DNA of 41,892 nt from ATZT02 sp964655115 (GTDB taxonomy: Bacteria > Actinomycetota > Actinomycetes > S36-B12 > UBA5976). The position numbers and the translations under genes are program-made. The stretch covers positions 1-41,892 of the forward strand of contig CAZZKM010000008.1 of assembly GCA_964655115.1 (NCBI GenBank), given 5' to 3'. Under the pieces are notes generated by a model. The model saw only the letters and a list, made by a program, of their open reading frames with translations, was not told the DNA's origin and ran no database searches. Below are positions 26,679-35,120 of this stretch, piece after piece (position 1 is the stretch's first letter; the number at the start of each line of letters is the position of its first letter).

Positions 26679-27308
26679 TTAAAAACTTTCCAGCCAATTT
26701 TTCAAAAGTAAAATTCCTGCTTCTCCGGACTTTTCTGGATGAAATTGTGTTGCTACCAATGCATTATTTTCGACACTTGCTAGAAACCTTTCTCCATACG
26801 TTGTGTAATGCTTCAAAGGTTTTTCAAATACTTCAGAATCTTTCATTCTTAAATCTTTTGCTGCATAAGAATGGACAAAATAAAATTTTTGATCTTCAAC
26901 ACCTTTAAAAATTTTGCTTTTATCATCAACAATTACTTCATTCCAACCCATATGAGGAAGAATCGAATGCTTAATTTCATCTACAACGCCAGGCCACTGA
27001 CCCAAGCCTGAGGTTGTTTCTCCATGCTCTGTGCCTTGCTCAAACATGATTTGCATTCCTACACAAATGCCTAAAACGTTTCTTCCTCCAGATAGTCTTT
27101 TGTCAACAATTTCATTTGCTCTAACATTTAGAATTCCTTGCATGCAAGCTTTGAACGCACCAACTCCTGGAATCACCAAACCATCCGCATTTAAACAATT
27201 CTGATAGTCATTAGTTATTTCTGCTTGCGCCCCTATTTTTTGGAATACTTTTTGCGCAGATCTTATATTGCCAAAACCGTAATCAAGAATAACTATTTTT
27301 TTAGTCAT
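26679..27308 (-). CDS. hisH: Imidazole glycerol phosphate synthase, glutaminase subunit
   Basis: Class I glutamine amidotransferase supplying ammonia to HisF. The nucleophile is Cys82 in LGICVGMQ, the oxyanion region is PGVGAF, and the His-Glu pair is in QFHPEKSGE near the C-terminus. Length is 209 residues. Starts with ATG at 27308, 22 bases after hisB, and abuts priA without a gap. Confidence 0.96.
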   Translation of the reverse strand: MTKKIVILDYGFGNIRSAQKVFQKIGAQAEITNDYQNCLNADGLVIPGVGAFKACMQGILNVRANEIVDKRLSGGRNVLGICVGMQIMFEQGTEHGETTSGLGQWPGVVDEIKHSILPHMGWNEVIVDDKSKIFKGVEDQKFYFVHSYAAKDLRMKDSEVFEKPLKHYTTYGERFLASVENNALVATQFHPEKSGEAGILLLKNWLESF

Positions 27309-27330
27309 AAAATTTAATTTTTAACAATAA

Positions 27331-27918
27331 TTACAAGACACCTTTTGTTGAAGGAATTCCAATAGATTTTGCATCTAAAGAAACTGCCTCTCTTAAGGCT
27401 CTTGCAACTGCCTTAAATTGCGCTTCAACAACATGGTGTGCATTTCTGCCTTCTAAAACTTTAATGTGCAAAGTGATATCAGAACTATTAACAAATGATT
27501 CCCAAATATGTTTAGTTAAAGTAGTGTCATAAGTACCAATCATCGGCGCAATTTCAGTTTCGTGATGAACCAAATATGGTCGTCCTGATAAATCAACTGC
27601 TGCTCTAACTAGAACTTCATCTAGTGGCAAAGTTGCATCTCCATACCTTTTTATTCCTGACTTATCACCTAAAGATTCTTTAAAAGCTTGTCCAAGAGCA
27701 ATTGCTGTATCTTCAATCGTGTGATGTTCATCTACAACAACATCGCCAATTGTTTTTATTTTTAAATCAAAAGCTGCATGTTTACCAAGTTGACTTAACA
27801 TGTGATCGTAAAAAGGAACACCAGTTTCGATAGAAACATTTCCAGTTCCATCTAGATTTATTTCGACCGAAACATCACTTTCTTTTGTTTTTCGGGAAAC
27901 TTTTCCAACTCTGTTCAT
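27331..27918 (-). CDS. hisB: Imidazoleglycerol-phosphate dehydratase
   Basis: Dehydrates IGP to imidazole acetol phosphate. A mono-functional form of 195 residues with the two duplicated metal motifs HHTIED (near 64) and HHVVEA (near 164) of the family. ATG at 27918 has GAGG five bases upstream. It follows hisD directly; the usual actinobacterial hisC between them is missing, so the aminotransferase using this enzyme's product is encoded elsewhere. Confidence 0.96.
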   Translation of the reverse strand: MNRVGKVSRKTKESDVSVEINLDGTGNVSIETGVPFYDHMLSQLGKHAAFDLKIKTIGDVVVDEHHTIEDTAIALGQAFKESLGDKSGIKRYGDATLPLDEVLVRAAVDLSGRPYLVHHETEIAPMIGTYDTTLTKHIWESFVNSSDITLHIKVLEGRNAHHVVEAQFKAVARALREAVSLDAKSIGIPSTKGVL

Positions 27919-27943
27919 TAATCCTCTTTCTCTGTTTTCATGT

Positions 27944-27958
27944 TATAAGAAACTTATA
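27944..27958. repeat. Perfect 6-bp inverted repeat in the hisD-hisB gap
   Basis: tataag, three bases, cttata: a 15-base palindrome-like element in the 54-base spacer where hisC would normally be. On the minus strand its two halves also resemble -10 boxes (TATAAG, TATAAC), so an internal hisB promoter is possible. It is short and AT-rich, so it may be chance. Confidence 0.35.
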
Positions 27959-27972
27959 CACATTTGATTTAT

Positions 27973-29271
27973 TTACTTGTTGTTTTCAAGCCTTATGTCA
28001 ACTGCTTGAGCATGGGCTGGTAAATCTTCAGCATGCGCCAAAACTCTCAAGTGATTCGCAGCATCCTTCAAAGCATCTTGCGAGTATTCAATTAACTGAA
28101 CTGATTTAAGAAAAGTCTGCACATTTAATCCTGAAGAATGGCAAGCACAACCTCCTGTAGGTAGCACATGATTGCTACCTGCCAAATAATCACCTAAAGA
28201 AACTGGAGTATTTGGACCCACAAAAATTGCACCCGCATTCTCAATTTTAGAAACTACATTTGTTAAATCATTAGTATGAATTTCTAAATGCTCAGCAGCA
28301 ATATCGTTTATGACTTCTATCCCCTGTTCAACATTTTTGACAATGACTATGGCGCTTTGTTTTCCTTGAAGAGCTTGCTTGATTCGTTCAGCATGTTTAG
28401 TTTGTGGAACTTGTATCTCTAATTCTTGTTTTACTTGAATTGCTAAATCTTTTGAATTTGTAACTAAGATGCTGGATGCGATGACATCGTGTTCTGCTTG
28501 ACTTATTAAATCAGCAGCGATCCATTTAGGATTTCCTGTTTCATCAGCAAGTATTGCTATTTCAGTTGGTCCTGCTTCGCTGTCTATGGCAACTACACTT
28601 CTTACTTTTCTTTTGGCAGCAGTTACATAAACGTTACCTGGCCCTGTTATTAAGTTAACTCTTTTACAGGATTTAGTTCCGTATGCAAACATTGCAATTG
28701 CTTGAGCCCCACCCGCACTATAAATTTCATCAATCTCTAAAAGTTTGCAAGCAGCAAGAATTGTTTTATTTGGCCAGCCATCATTTTCTTTTTGAGAGGG
28801 ACTACTTACTGCTATTGATTTAACTCCTGCAACTTTGGCAGGTACAACATTCATCACAACACTTGATGGATAAACAGCTTGTCCCCCTGGAACATATAAA
28901 CCAACTCGAGAAACCGGAATATATTTTTGGGTAACAAAACCATTTTCTACAACCTTGGTTTGATTTTCACCTTTTAATTGCGATTGATGAACTTTTGTGG
29001 CTCTTTTTATTGATTCTTTTAAAGCCTCTAATACGTCTGGTGACATTTCTTCATATGCTTTATCAATTACTGATTGGGGAACTCTAAGCGATTTTGATTT
29101 AACTCCATCAAATTTTTCGTTCCAATTAAGAACCGCTTCGTCACCATTTTTTTCAACATCAAACAAAACTGGATTTATTTGATTCAAAGCTGCTTCAACA
29201 TCAAGTTGCGCTCGAGGCACAACTGGTGATGAAATTTGGTCAATTTCACTCACATCAATTATTTGAATCAT
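27973..29271 (-). CDS. hisD: Histidinol dehydrogenase
   Basis: Performs the last two oxidations from histidinol to histidine using NAD+ and Zn. Length is 432 residues. Family signatures include VPGGQAVYPSSVVMN, GPGNVYVTAAKR, the zinc/catalytic SQAEHD and the EHLEIH segment with its catalytic His. First gene of the his operon. ATG at 29271 has no Shine-Dalgarno but has TAACAT exactly six bases upstream, consistent with a leaderless message. Confidence 0.97.
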   Translation of the reverse strand: MIQIIDVSEIDQISSPVVPRAQLDVEAALNQINPVLFDVEKNGDEAVLNWNEKFDGVKSKSLRVPQSVIDKAYEEMSPDVLEALKESIKRATKVHQSQLKGENQTKVVENGFVTQKYIPVSRVGLYVPGGQAVYPSSVVMNVVPAKVAGVKSIAVSSPSQKENDGWPNKTILAACKLLEIDEIYSAGGAQAIAMFAYGTKSCKRVNLITGPGNVYVTAAKRKVRSVVAIDSEAGPTEIAILADETGNPKWIAADLISQAEHDVIASSILVTNSKDLAIQVKQELEIQVPQTKHAERIKQALQGKQSAIVIVKNVEQGIEVINDIAAEHLEIHTNDLTNVVSKIENAGAIFVGPNTPVSLGDYLAGSNHVLPTGGCACHSSGLNVQTFLKSVQLIEYSQDALKDAANHLRVLAHAEDLPAHAQAVDIRLENNK

Positions 29272-29277
29272 AATTCA

Positions 29278-29283
29278 ATGTTA
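29278..29283 (-). promoter_or_regulatory. Candidate -10 box (TAACAT) of the his operon
   Basis: TAACAT fits TAnnnT and ends six bases before the hisD ATG, the same spacing as at the two TATTCT promoters. No clear -35 was found, and no Shine-Dalgarno is present. It shares a 51-base divergent region with the LON-domain gene. Confidence 0.45.
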
Positions 29284-29287
29284 CGGG

Positions 29288-29316
29288 ATGCGAAATTTTA
29301 AACTTTCACATATTCT
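29288..29316 (+). promoter_or_regulatory. Candidate leaderless promoter of the LON-domain gene
   Basis: TATTCT (29311-29316) ends six bases before ATG at 29323. Seventeen bases upstream is ATGCGA, a weak -35. No ribosome site precedes the ATG. Identical box and spacing to the promoter at 24553-24558. Confidence 0.45.
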
Positions 29317-29322
29317 TTCATC

Positions 29323-30000
29323 ATGAGAAGTTCTGATTCAGATTCAAAATCGCTTCCAATATTTCCTTTAAGCACTGTTTTAATGCCAGGGCAAGTAATG
29401 CCATTGCATATTTTTGAAAACCGTTATCGAGCTTTGATGAGTGACTTATTGGCTTTACCTGAAGTTGAGCGTCGATTTGGAATTATTTCAATTAAAAGAG
29501 GTAACGAAGTAAAAGATGAATTACCAGTTCTTGCAGATATAGGTACAGTCGCAGTTTTACGAAAAAGCACCACAAATGAAGATGGTACTTTTGAAATTCT
29601 GGTTATCGGTGGCCAACGATTCAATCTTTTATCAGTTTCCAAAGATAAGGCTCCATATCTTGTTGCAGAGATAAAGATTAGAAAAGAAGCAGAAACTGAA
29701 TTTGATACCGCTTCACTAACTTTGGCAAAAGAAAAATGTGACGAATTTATGATGATGTTTGATGCTGATAATGACAATGCTTCGCAAAAACTTCCCGACT
29801 CACCTTCAAGCTTAAGTTTTTTACTGTCAAGTCTTTTACCAATTAATAATTTAGAAAAACAAAATTTACTAGAAATTGATGATCCAAATGTGCGACTTAA
29901 AAAAGTTTTAAAAATAATCAATCGTGAAACTATTTTGATGCAAGAAATACCTTCTGTACCCGCTCCATTTTTAACAAAAACTAAAATTAGTCTTAATTAA
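29323..30000 (+). CDS. LON substrate-binding-domain protein (no ATPase or protease domain)
   Basis: 225 residues. The N-terminal half (LPIFPLSTVLMPGQVMPLHIFENRYRAL) is the beta-rich domain found at the N-terminus of Lon proteases (LON_substr_bdg). GTVAVLRK, EILVIGGQRF and a C-terminal helical part follow, as in the stand-alone members. There is no Walker motif and no Ser-Lys protease dyad, so it is not Lon itself. Its function is unknown; substrate binding or delivery is a guess from the domain. Divergent from hisD and convergent with dnaE, sharing the four bases TTAA of both stop codons (29997-30000). Confidence 0.85.
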   Translation: MRSSDSDSKSLPIFPLSTVLMPGQVMPLHIFENRYRALMSDLLALPEVERRFGIISIKRGNEVKDELPVLADIGTVAVLRKSTTNEDGTFEILVIGGQRFNLLSVSKDKAPYLVAEIKIRKEAETEFDTASLTLAKEKCDEFMMMFDADNDNASQKLPDSPSSLSFLLSSLLPINNLEKQNLLEIDDPNVRLKKVLKIINRETILMQEIPSVPAPFLTKTKISLN

Positions 30001-33000
30001 GCAACCGCACTAGGTCCAAGTAGTGCTTTTAATTCTCCAAATAATGCAGATGTTGGTTCAACTTTTAATCTCTCATCAATCTTCATCACCGTGGTCTTTT
30101 CTCCATTAATAATGTGAAGATGAACTTCAACTGTTCCAGGGTGAGTCTGCAAAACGGATTTAATTGAATCAACCATTGGTGGTGTGCATCTGGCGGCATT
30201 TAATTTAACTACTACGGGAGAAGTTCTTTGTTGATTTAAATCTGGAACTGAAAAATCCAAAGCAACTAACCTTGGACTTTCCTCTTCTCTTGCATCAATT
30301 TTTGCTTTAACAGATAAAATTGCATCTTCATGAATTAAATTTGCGGTATTTGCATAGGTCTGTGAAAAAACCATTAAATCAACTGAACCCGCTAAGTCTT
30401 CCAGAGTAACAATTGCCCAATTAGCACCTTGTTTTGTAACTTTTCTTTGAATGTTTGTTACAAGACCTGCGACAGTGACAATGTCTGCGTCGTTTTTATT
30501 GCCGTGTGCAATATCTGCAATTTGCGTATCAGAAAATCTTGAAAGTAAATGCTCAATTCCTAAAAGAGGATGGTCACTTACATATAGCCCAAGCATTTGT
30601 CTTTCAAAATTTAACAGCGCTGCCTTTTCCCATTCTTCATTTGGAATTACTAATTCAGTGCCAGTAATACCAACACTTTCTTTACTTGAACCAAATAAAT
30701 CATATTGACCGATTGCCTCTGCTTTTTTAGATTCTGTTGCACTATCTACCGCTTCAATATGGATACTTAATAAACCTTTTCGGGAATGGCTCAATGAATC
30801 AAATGCGCCAGCTTTAATTAAGGATTCAATAACTCTTTTGCTACATACAGTTGATTCAACTTTATTTAAAAAGTCAAAAAAGTCTGTAAATCTTTCATGT
30901 TTTCCTCTGGAGTTAATCAAAGAATCCACCACATTTTCCCCAACATTTTTAATGGCAGATAAACCAAAGCGAATATCTTTTCCAATTGGCGCAAATTCAC
31001 TTAAAGATTCGTTTACATCTGGTGGTAAAACTTTTATACCCATTTTGCGGCACTCATTTAAATAAATTGCTAATTTGTCTCTGTCATCTTTGACGCTGGA
31101 CAAAAGTGCAGCCATATATTCAGAAGGAAAATTAGCTTTTAGATAAGCAGTCCAATATGAGACCAGTCCGTAGCCAGCGGTGTGTGCTCTATTAAAGGCG
31201 TAATCAGAAAACGGGACAAGTATTTCCCATAACTTGTTAATCGCATCCTCTGAATATTTGTTTGCTCTCATTCCATCTCTGAAAGGGATAAATTCTTTAT
31301 CAAGAATTGATTTCTTCTTTTTACCCATGGCTCGTCTTAAAAGATCTGCTTTGCCTAGCGAATAACCAGCTAATTTTTGAGCAATCGCCATTACTTGCTC
31401 TTGATAAACAATTAATCCGTAAGTATCTTTCAAAATTTCATCTAATGGTTCTGCTAATTCTTCATGAATTGGCACAACTTTAGTTCGATTATTTTTTCTA
31501 TCTGCATAATCGTTGTGAGCATTAACGCCCATTGGTCCTGGACGATATAGCGCCAAAACTGCAGAAATATGTTCGAATTGATCAGGTTGCATTGATCTTA
31601 AAAGCGCTCTCATAGGAGCACCGTCTAACTGAAATACCCCTAAAGTATCTCCCCTACTTAGTAATTCATACGTTGGTTTATCTGTTAACTCCAAATCTTC
31701 TAAAACAATTTCAATATCTTTGTTTCTTTTAATATGTTCCAAACAATCATCTAAAACTGTTAAATTTCTTAAACCTAAAAAGTCCATCTTTAGTAAACCT
31801 AAAGATTCACATGCACCCATATCAAACTGTGTAATGATTGCGCCATCTTGTTCACGTTTCCATAGCGGTACAACATCAATTAATGGTTCGCGACAAAGAA
31901 TTACACCTGCAGCGTGCACCCCAGGTTGACGTCTTAAACCTTCTAGACCTCTTGCTGTATCAACTATTTTTTGAACTTCAGGATCAACTTTGTATAAAGA
32001 TCTAAATTCACTTGCTTCTGCATATCTTTCATCTTTCTTGTCAAAAATTGCTGCAAGAGACATATCTTTTCCAACTACTGGAGGAGGAATAAGTTTGGTA
32101 ATTTTATCGGAATTTGCAAATGGATAACCTAAAACTCTTGCAGAGTCTTTTATCGCTGCTTTGGCCTTAATTGTTCCGTAAGTAATAATTTGAGCCACAT
32201 GATTTGAACCATATTTATCAGTTGCGTATTTAATCATGTCAGCTCGTCTTTTTTCATCAAAATCAATATCTATATCAGGAAGTGAAACTCTTTCTGGATT
32301 TAAAAATCTTTCAAATAAAAGTCCATGTTTTATCGGATCTAATTCAGTTATACCTAAAGCAAAAGCCACGACAGATCCACCAGCTGAACCTCTGCCGGGA
32401 CCTACTCTTATGCCATTTTCTTTGGCATATCTAACTAGATCTGCAACAACTAGAAAGTAACTTGGAAAACCCATTTGGTTAATTACTTTTATTTCATAGT
32501 TTGCTTGTTCTTGATGTTGAGCCGAGACTTGGTTTTTAAAACGTTTTTTTAAACCTTGATTAACTTCTTTTTCAAGCCATGACTCCTCGGTTTCATTTTC
32601 AGGAACAGAAAATCTCGGCATTAAGTTAGCGCCTTCGAGGAATTTAACTTCGCAACGCTCTGCAATTAATAATGTGTTATCGCAAGCCTCTGGATAATCT
32701 TTCCAAATATCACGCATTTGCGCTGGTGTCTTTAGGTAAAAATCTTGCGCATCAAACTTGAATCTGTTTGGATCACTTAGAGTCGTTCTCGTACCTACAC
32801 AAAGCAACACTTCATGAGAAGCTGCATCTTTTTCATATGTGTAATGAAGGTCATTGGTAGCTACTAAAGGAATCTGTAATTCTTTTGCGATTTTTAATAA
32901 ATCTGGTCTAGTTTTTCTCTCAATATCTAAACCGTGATCCATCAACTCGCAATAAAAATTTTCTTTACCAAATACTTCTTGAAGCTGACCTGCTACGGAT

Positions 33001-33518
33001 TTTGCTTTATTGAAATCTCCTGCTTGTAGCCATCTATTAACTTCTCCAGAAGGACAGCCTGTTGTGCCAATTAAGCCCTTGCCATATTTTTCTATTAATT
33101 CAAAATCAAATCTAGGCTTATAGTAATAACCTTCCAAACTAGCTAGTGAAGAAATTTTAAATAAATTATGCATTGCTTGAGTGCTTGTTGCCCATAAGGT
33201 CATGTGCGTATATGGAGATTTACCTCTACCAAATTCTTGATCTTCACTACTTGAAAACCCGAAATCAAGCATTTCTCTTGATTTTCTTCCATTAGGTGCG
33301 TAATAACCTTCAATACCAATTATTGGTTTTACACCATGATCTTTTGCGGTTTTATAAAAATCATAAGCACCATATAAATTTCCATGATCGGTTATTGCAA
33401 TAGCTGGCATCTCTTGTTTTTTTACTTCTGTAATTAATTCATTCAATCTGGCAGCACCATCAAGCATTGAATATTCAGAATGCACATGTAGATGAACAAA
33501 TGAGTCGCGATTAGACAT
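29997..33518 (-). CDS. dnaE: DNA polymerase III subunit alpha
   Basis: Replicative polymerase of 1173 residues. The N-terminal PHP domain begins FVHLHVHSEYSMLDG (His9, 11, 13), with metal-binding residues that in actinobacterial DnaE1 give 3'-5' proofreading. The catalytic acidic motif PDIDIDFDE puts Asp415 and Asp417 in the palm. A helix-hairpin-helix region and an OB domain (VTVAGLVTNIQRK, then LEDLAGSVDLMVF) lie near the C-terminus. Its length and motifs match DnaE1 rather than the error-prone DnaE2. ATG at 33518; the stop TAA shares TTAA with the convergent LON-domain gene. Confidence 0.97.
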   Translation of the reverse strand: MSNRDSFVHLHVHSEYSMLDGAARLNELITEVKKQEMPAIAITDHGNLYGAYDFYKTAKDHGVKPIIGIEGYYAPNGRKSREMLDFGFSSSEDQEFGRGKSPYTHMTLWATSTQAMHNLFKISSLASLEGYYYKPRFDFELIEKYGKGLIGTTGCPSGEVNRWLQAGDFNKAKSVAGQLQEVFGKENFYCELMDHGLDIERKTRPDLLKIAKELQIPLVATNDLHYTYEKDAASHEVLLCVGTRTTLSDPNRFKFDAQDFYLKTPAQMRDIWKDYPEACDNTLLIAERCEVKFLEGANLMPRFSVPENETEESWLEKEVNQGLKKRFKNQVSAQHQEQANYEIKVINQMGFPSYFLVVADLVRYAKENGIRVGPGRGSAGGSVVAFALGITELDPIKHGLLFERFLNPERVSLPDIDIDFDEKRRADMIKYATDKYGSNHVAQIITYGTIKAKAAIKDSARVLGYPFANSDKITKLIPPPVVGKDMSLAAIFDKKDERYAEASEFRSLYKVDPEVQKIVDTARGLEGLRRQPGVHAAGVILCREPLIDVVPLWKREQDGAIITQFDMGACESLGLLKMDFLGLRNLTVLDDCLEHIKRNKDIEIVLEDLELTDKPTYELLSRGDTLGVFQLDGAPMRALLRSMQPDQFEHISAVLALYRPGPMGVNAHNDYADRKNNRTKVVPIHEELAEPLDEILKDTYGLIVYQEQVMAIAQKLAGYSLGKADLLRRAMGKKKKSILDKEFIPFRDGMRANKYSEDAINKLWEILVPFSDYAFNRAHTAGYGLVSYWTAYLKANFPSEYMAALLSSVKDDRDKLAIYLNECRKMGIKVLPPDVNESLSEFAPIGKDIRFGLSAIKNVGENVVDSLINSRGKHERFTDFFDFLNKVESTVCSKRVIESLIKAGAFDSLSHSRKGLLSIHIEAVDSATESKKAEAIGQYDLFGSSKESVGITGTELVIPNEEWEKAALLNFERQMLGLYVSDHPLLGIEHLLSRFSDTQIADIAHGNKNDADIVTVAGLVTNIQRKVTKQGANWAIVTLEDLAGSVDLMVFSQTYANTANLIHEDAILSVKAKIDAREEESPRLVALDFSVPDLNQQRTSPVVVKLNAARCTPPMVDSIKSVLQTHPGTVEVHLHIINGEKTTVMKIDERLKVEPTSALFGELKALLGPSAVA

Positions 33519-33530
33519 TAAATGGAAATA

Positions 33531-33569
33531 GCCCTTTCACGAGTTTTATACAAAGGGGAAGTTTTGTAT
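33531..33569. repeat. Two overlapping, mutually exclusive hairpins in the rluD-dnaE spacer
   Basis: The 79-base spacer contains ccctttc/caaaggg arms (33532-33557, stem ccctttc side at 33532-33538) and also atacaaa/tttgtat (33548-33554 and 33563-33569). The arms share caaa, so only one can form at a time. On the minus strand neither is followed by a run of T, so they do not look like a terminator. A TATAAA box overlaps the region and might be a dnaE promoter. Role unknown. Confidence 0.35.
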
Positions 33570-33597
33570 TACTAATTTAAATCTTGCTTAATAGAGT

Positions 33598-34521
33598 TTA
33601 CTTAAAAACCTCAGCAACGCGCTTTAAACTCGATGCCAAATCTTGTGGATATGGTGAGTCAAATGTCACTTCTGCACCAGTTCTTGGATGTTTGAATGTT
33701 AAAGATGTTGCGTGAAGCCATTGACGTGTGAGACCTAGTTTTTCAGCCAACTTAGGATCCGCTCCATACATGGGATCTCCAACACATGGATGTTTTATCG
33801 CACTCATGTGAACTCTGATTTGATGCGTTCTTCCTGTCTCTAATTCAATTTTTAGAAGCGAAGCATACGGAAAAGCTTCAATCGTTTCATAATGTGTAAT
33901 GCTTTCTCTTCCTCCTTGCACGACTGCATACTTGTAATTTTCTTGAGGATGTCTACTAATTGGAGCATCAATTGTTCCACTTGAAGGATCTGGATGTCCT
34001 TGGACTAGTGCGTGATAAACCTTCTTCACAGTTCTGGTTCGAAAAGATTCTTTTAAGTTTTCATATGCAAAATCACTTTTTGCTACAACCATTACTCCAC
34101 TTGTACCAACATCTAATCGCTGCACAATACCTTGACGTTCTGGAACACCGCTAGTTGATATTCGATGTCCTTTTGCAGCAATTGAAGCTGTGACAGTTGG
34201 TCCTTCCCACCCAGGACTAGCGTGTGCTGCAACTCCAAATGGTTTATCGACTACAACAATGTCATCATCTGAATACAACACTTTTATATCAATAACTTGA
34301 TCTTTTGGATCAACGATTGATTTTTCAATTGGAATGTAACTAATTTCATCATTTAGATTCAATCGATATGATTTAGATGCAACTTTGTCGTTAACAAAAA
34401 CTGCTCCTGCATCAATATCTGATGCAACTTTTGTTCTAGAAATTTCAAGATTTGAAGATAAAAATGAATCAATTCTTAATCCAACTTGATTTTCTTCAAT
34501 ATGTATCAGATATTTAGTCAT
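33598..34521 (-). CDS. RluA-family pseudouridine synthase (RluD-like)
   Basis: Converts uridine to pseudouridine in RNA, likely 23S rRNA for the RluD type. An N-terminal S4-like RNA-binding domain (about 12-60, RIDSFLSS) is followed by the catalytic domain with Asp137 in QRLDVGTSG. VDKPFGV and ELETGRTHQIRVH are further family motifs. Length is 307 residues. It follows lspA with an eight-base overlap, the usual actinobacterial order. Exact target site cannot be read from sequence. Confidence 0.92.
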   Translation of the reverse strand: MTKYLIHIEENQVGLRIDSFLSSNLEISRTKVASDIDAGAVFVNDKVASKSYRLNLNDEISYIPIEKSIVDPKDQVIDIKVLYSDDDIVVVDKPFGVAAHASPGWEGPTVTASIAAKGHRISTSGVPERQGIVQRLDVGTSGVMVVAKSDFAYENLKESFRTRTVKKVYHALVQGHPDPSSGTIDAPISRHPQENYKYAVVQGGRESITHYETIEAFPYASLLKIELETGRTHQIRVHMSAIKHPCVGDPMYGADPKLAEKLGLTRQWLHATSLTFKHPRTGAEVTFDSPYPQDLASSLKRVAEVFK

Positions 34522-35050
34522 TTAATTTCTTTTTATATGGATCTTTACCCATTAAAGTCATAATGGCAATTGTAGTTGCAGATATGCTCACAGCCATGTC
34601 GGCTACATTAAAAATTGCCCAATATGGAATCTGTACAAAATCTACAACTGCTCCACGAAATACACCTGGGCTTCTAAATAAACGATCAATTAAATTTCCG
34701 ATTGCACCTCCTAGTAATGCGCCAAAGCAAATTGCCCAAACCTTATTTTCAATTTTTTTACCAGTCTTCCAAATAATTATTGAAATCACAAAAGCAAGAA
34801 TTGTAAAAATTAGTGTGGCATTAGTACCAAAACCAAAAGCAGCGCCGGGATTTCTAATAAAAGTAAATTGAAGTATTGGACCTACTCTTTCACCCAACAA
34901 AGCAGGGACCAAAATCAAATTATCTCTGTTTTCCAAAGTAGCAACCGCGATTAGTTTTGTTACTTGATCAATGATGATTATCGATAACGCAATTCGTAGC
35001 ATTAAGGCTTGTAAATGTGTGCGACTCTTCACCTTGATATCACCACACAT
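34514..35050 (-). CDS. lspA: Lipoprotein signal peptidase (signal peptidase II)
   Basis: Removes signal peptides from lipoproteins after Lgt has modified them. Length is 178 residues with four predicted membrane helices. Aspartates of the catalytic dyad are Asp122 in GNLIDR and Asp151 in FNVADM; FIRNPGAAFG is the conserved third motif. ATG at 35050 is used, but a second Met at about residue 17 (MLRIALSI) would still leave the first helix intact. Divergent from ileS across 70 bases. Confidence 0.94.
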   Translation of the reverse strand: MCGDIKVKSRTHLQALMLRIALSIIIIDQVTKLIAVATLENRDNLILVPALLGERVGPILQFTFIRNPGAAFGFGTNATLIFTILAFVISIIIWKTGKKIENKVWAICFGALLGGAIGNLIDRLFRSPGVFRGAVVDFVQIPYWAIFNVADMAVSISATTIAIMTLMGKDPYKKKLND

Positions 35051-35120
35051 TTAAGTTGTCTCATAAACTACGAGAGTACAGTTTTTCTTTTCTCTTATGT
35101 GAAAGCAGGATGGTGTAAGC

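Noticed and set aside
35051..35120. T-box riboswitch before ileS, common in actinobacteria
   Set aside because: The divergent region is only 70 bases, too short for a T-box, and no T-box core sequence is seen.
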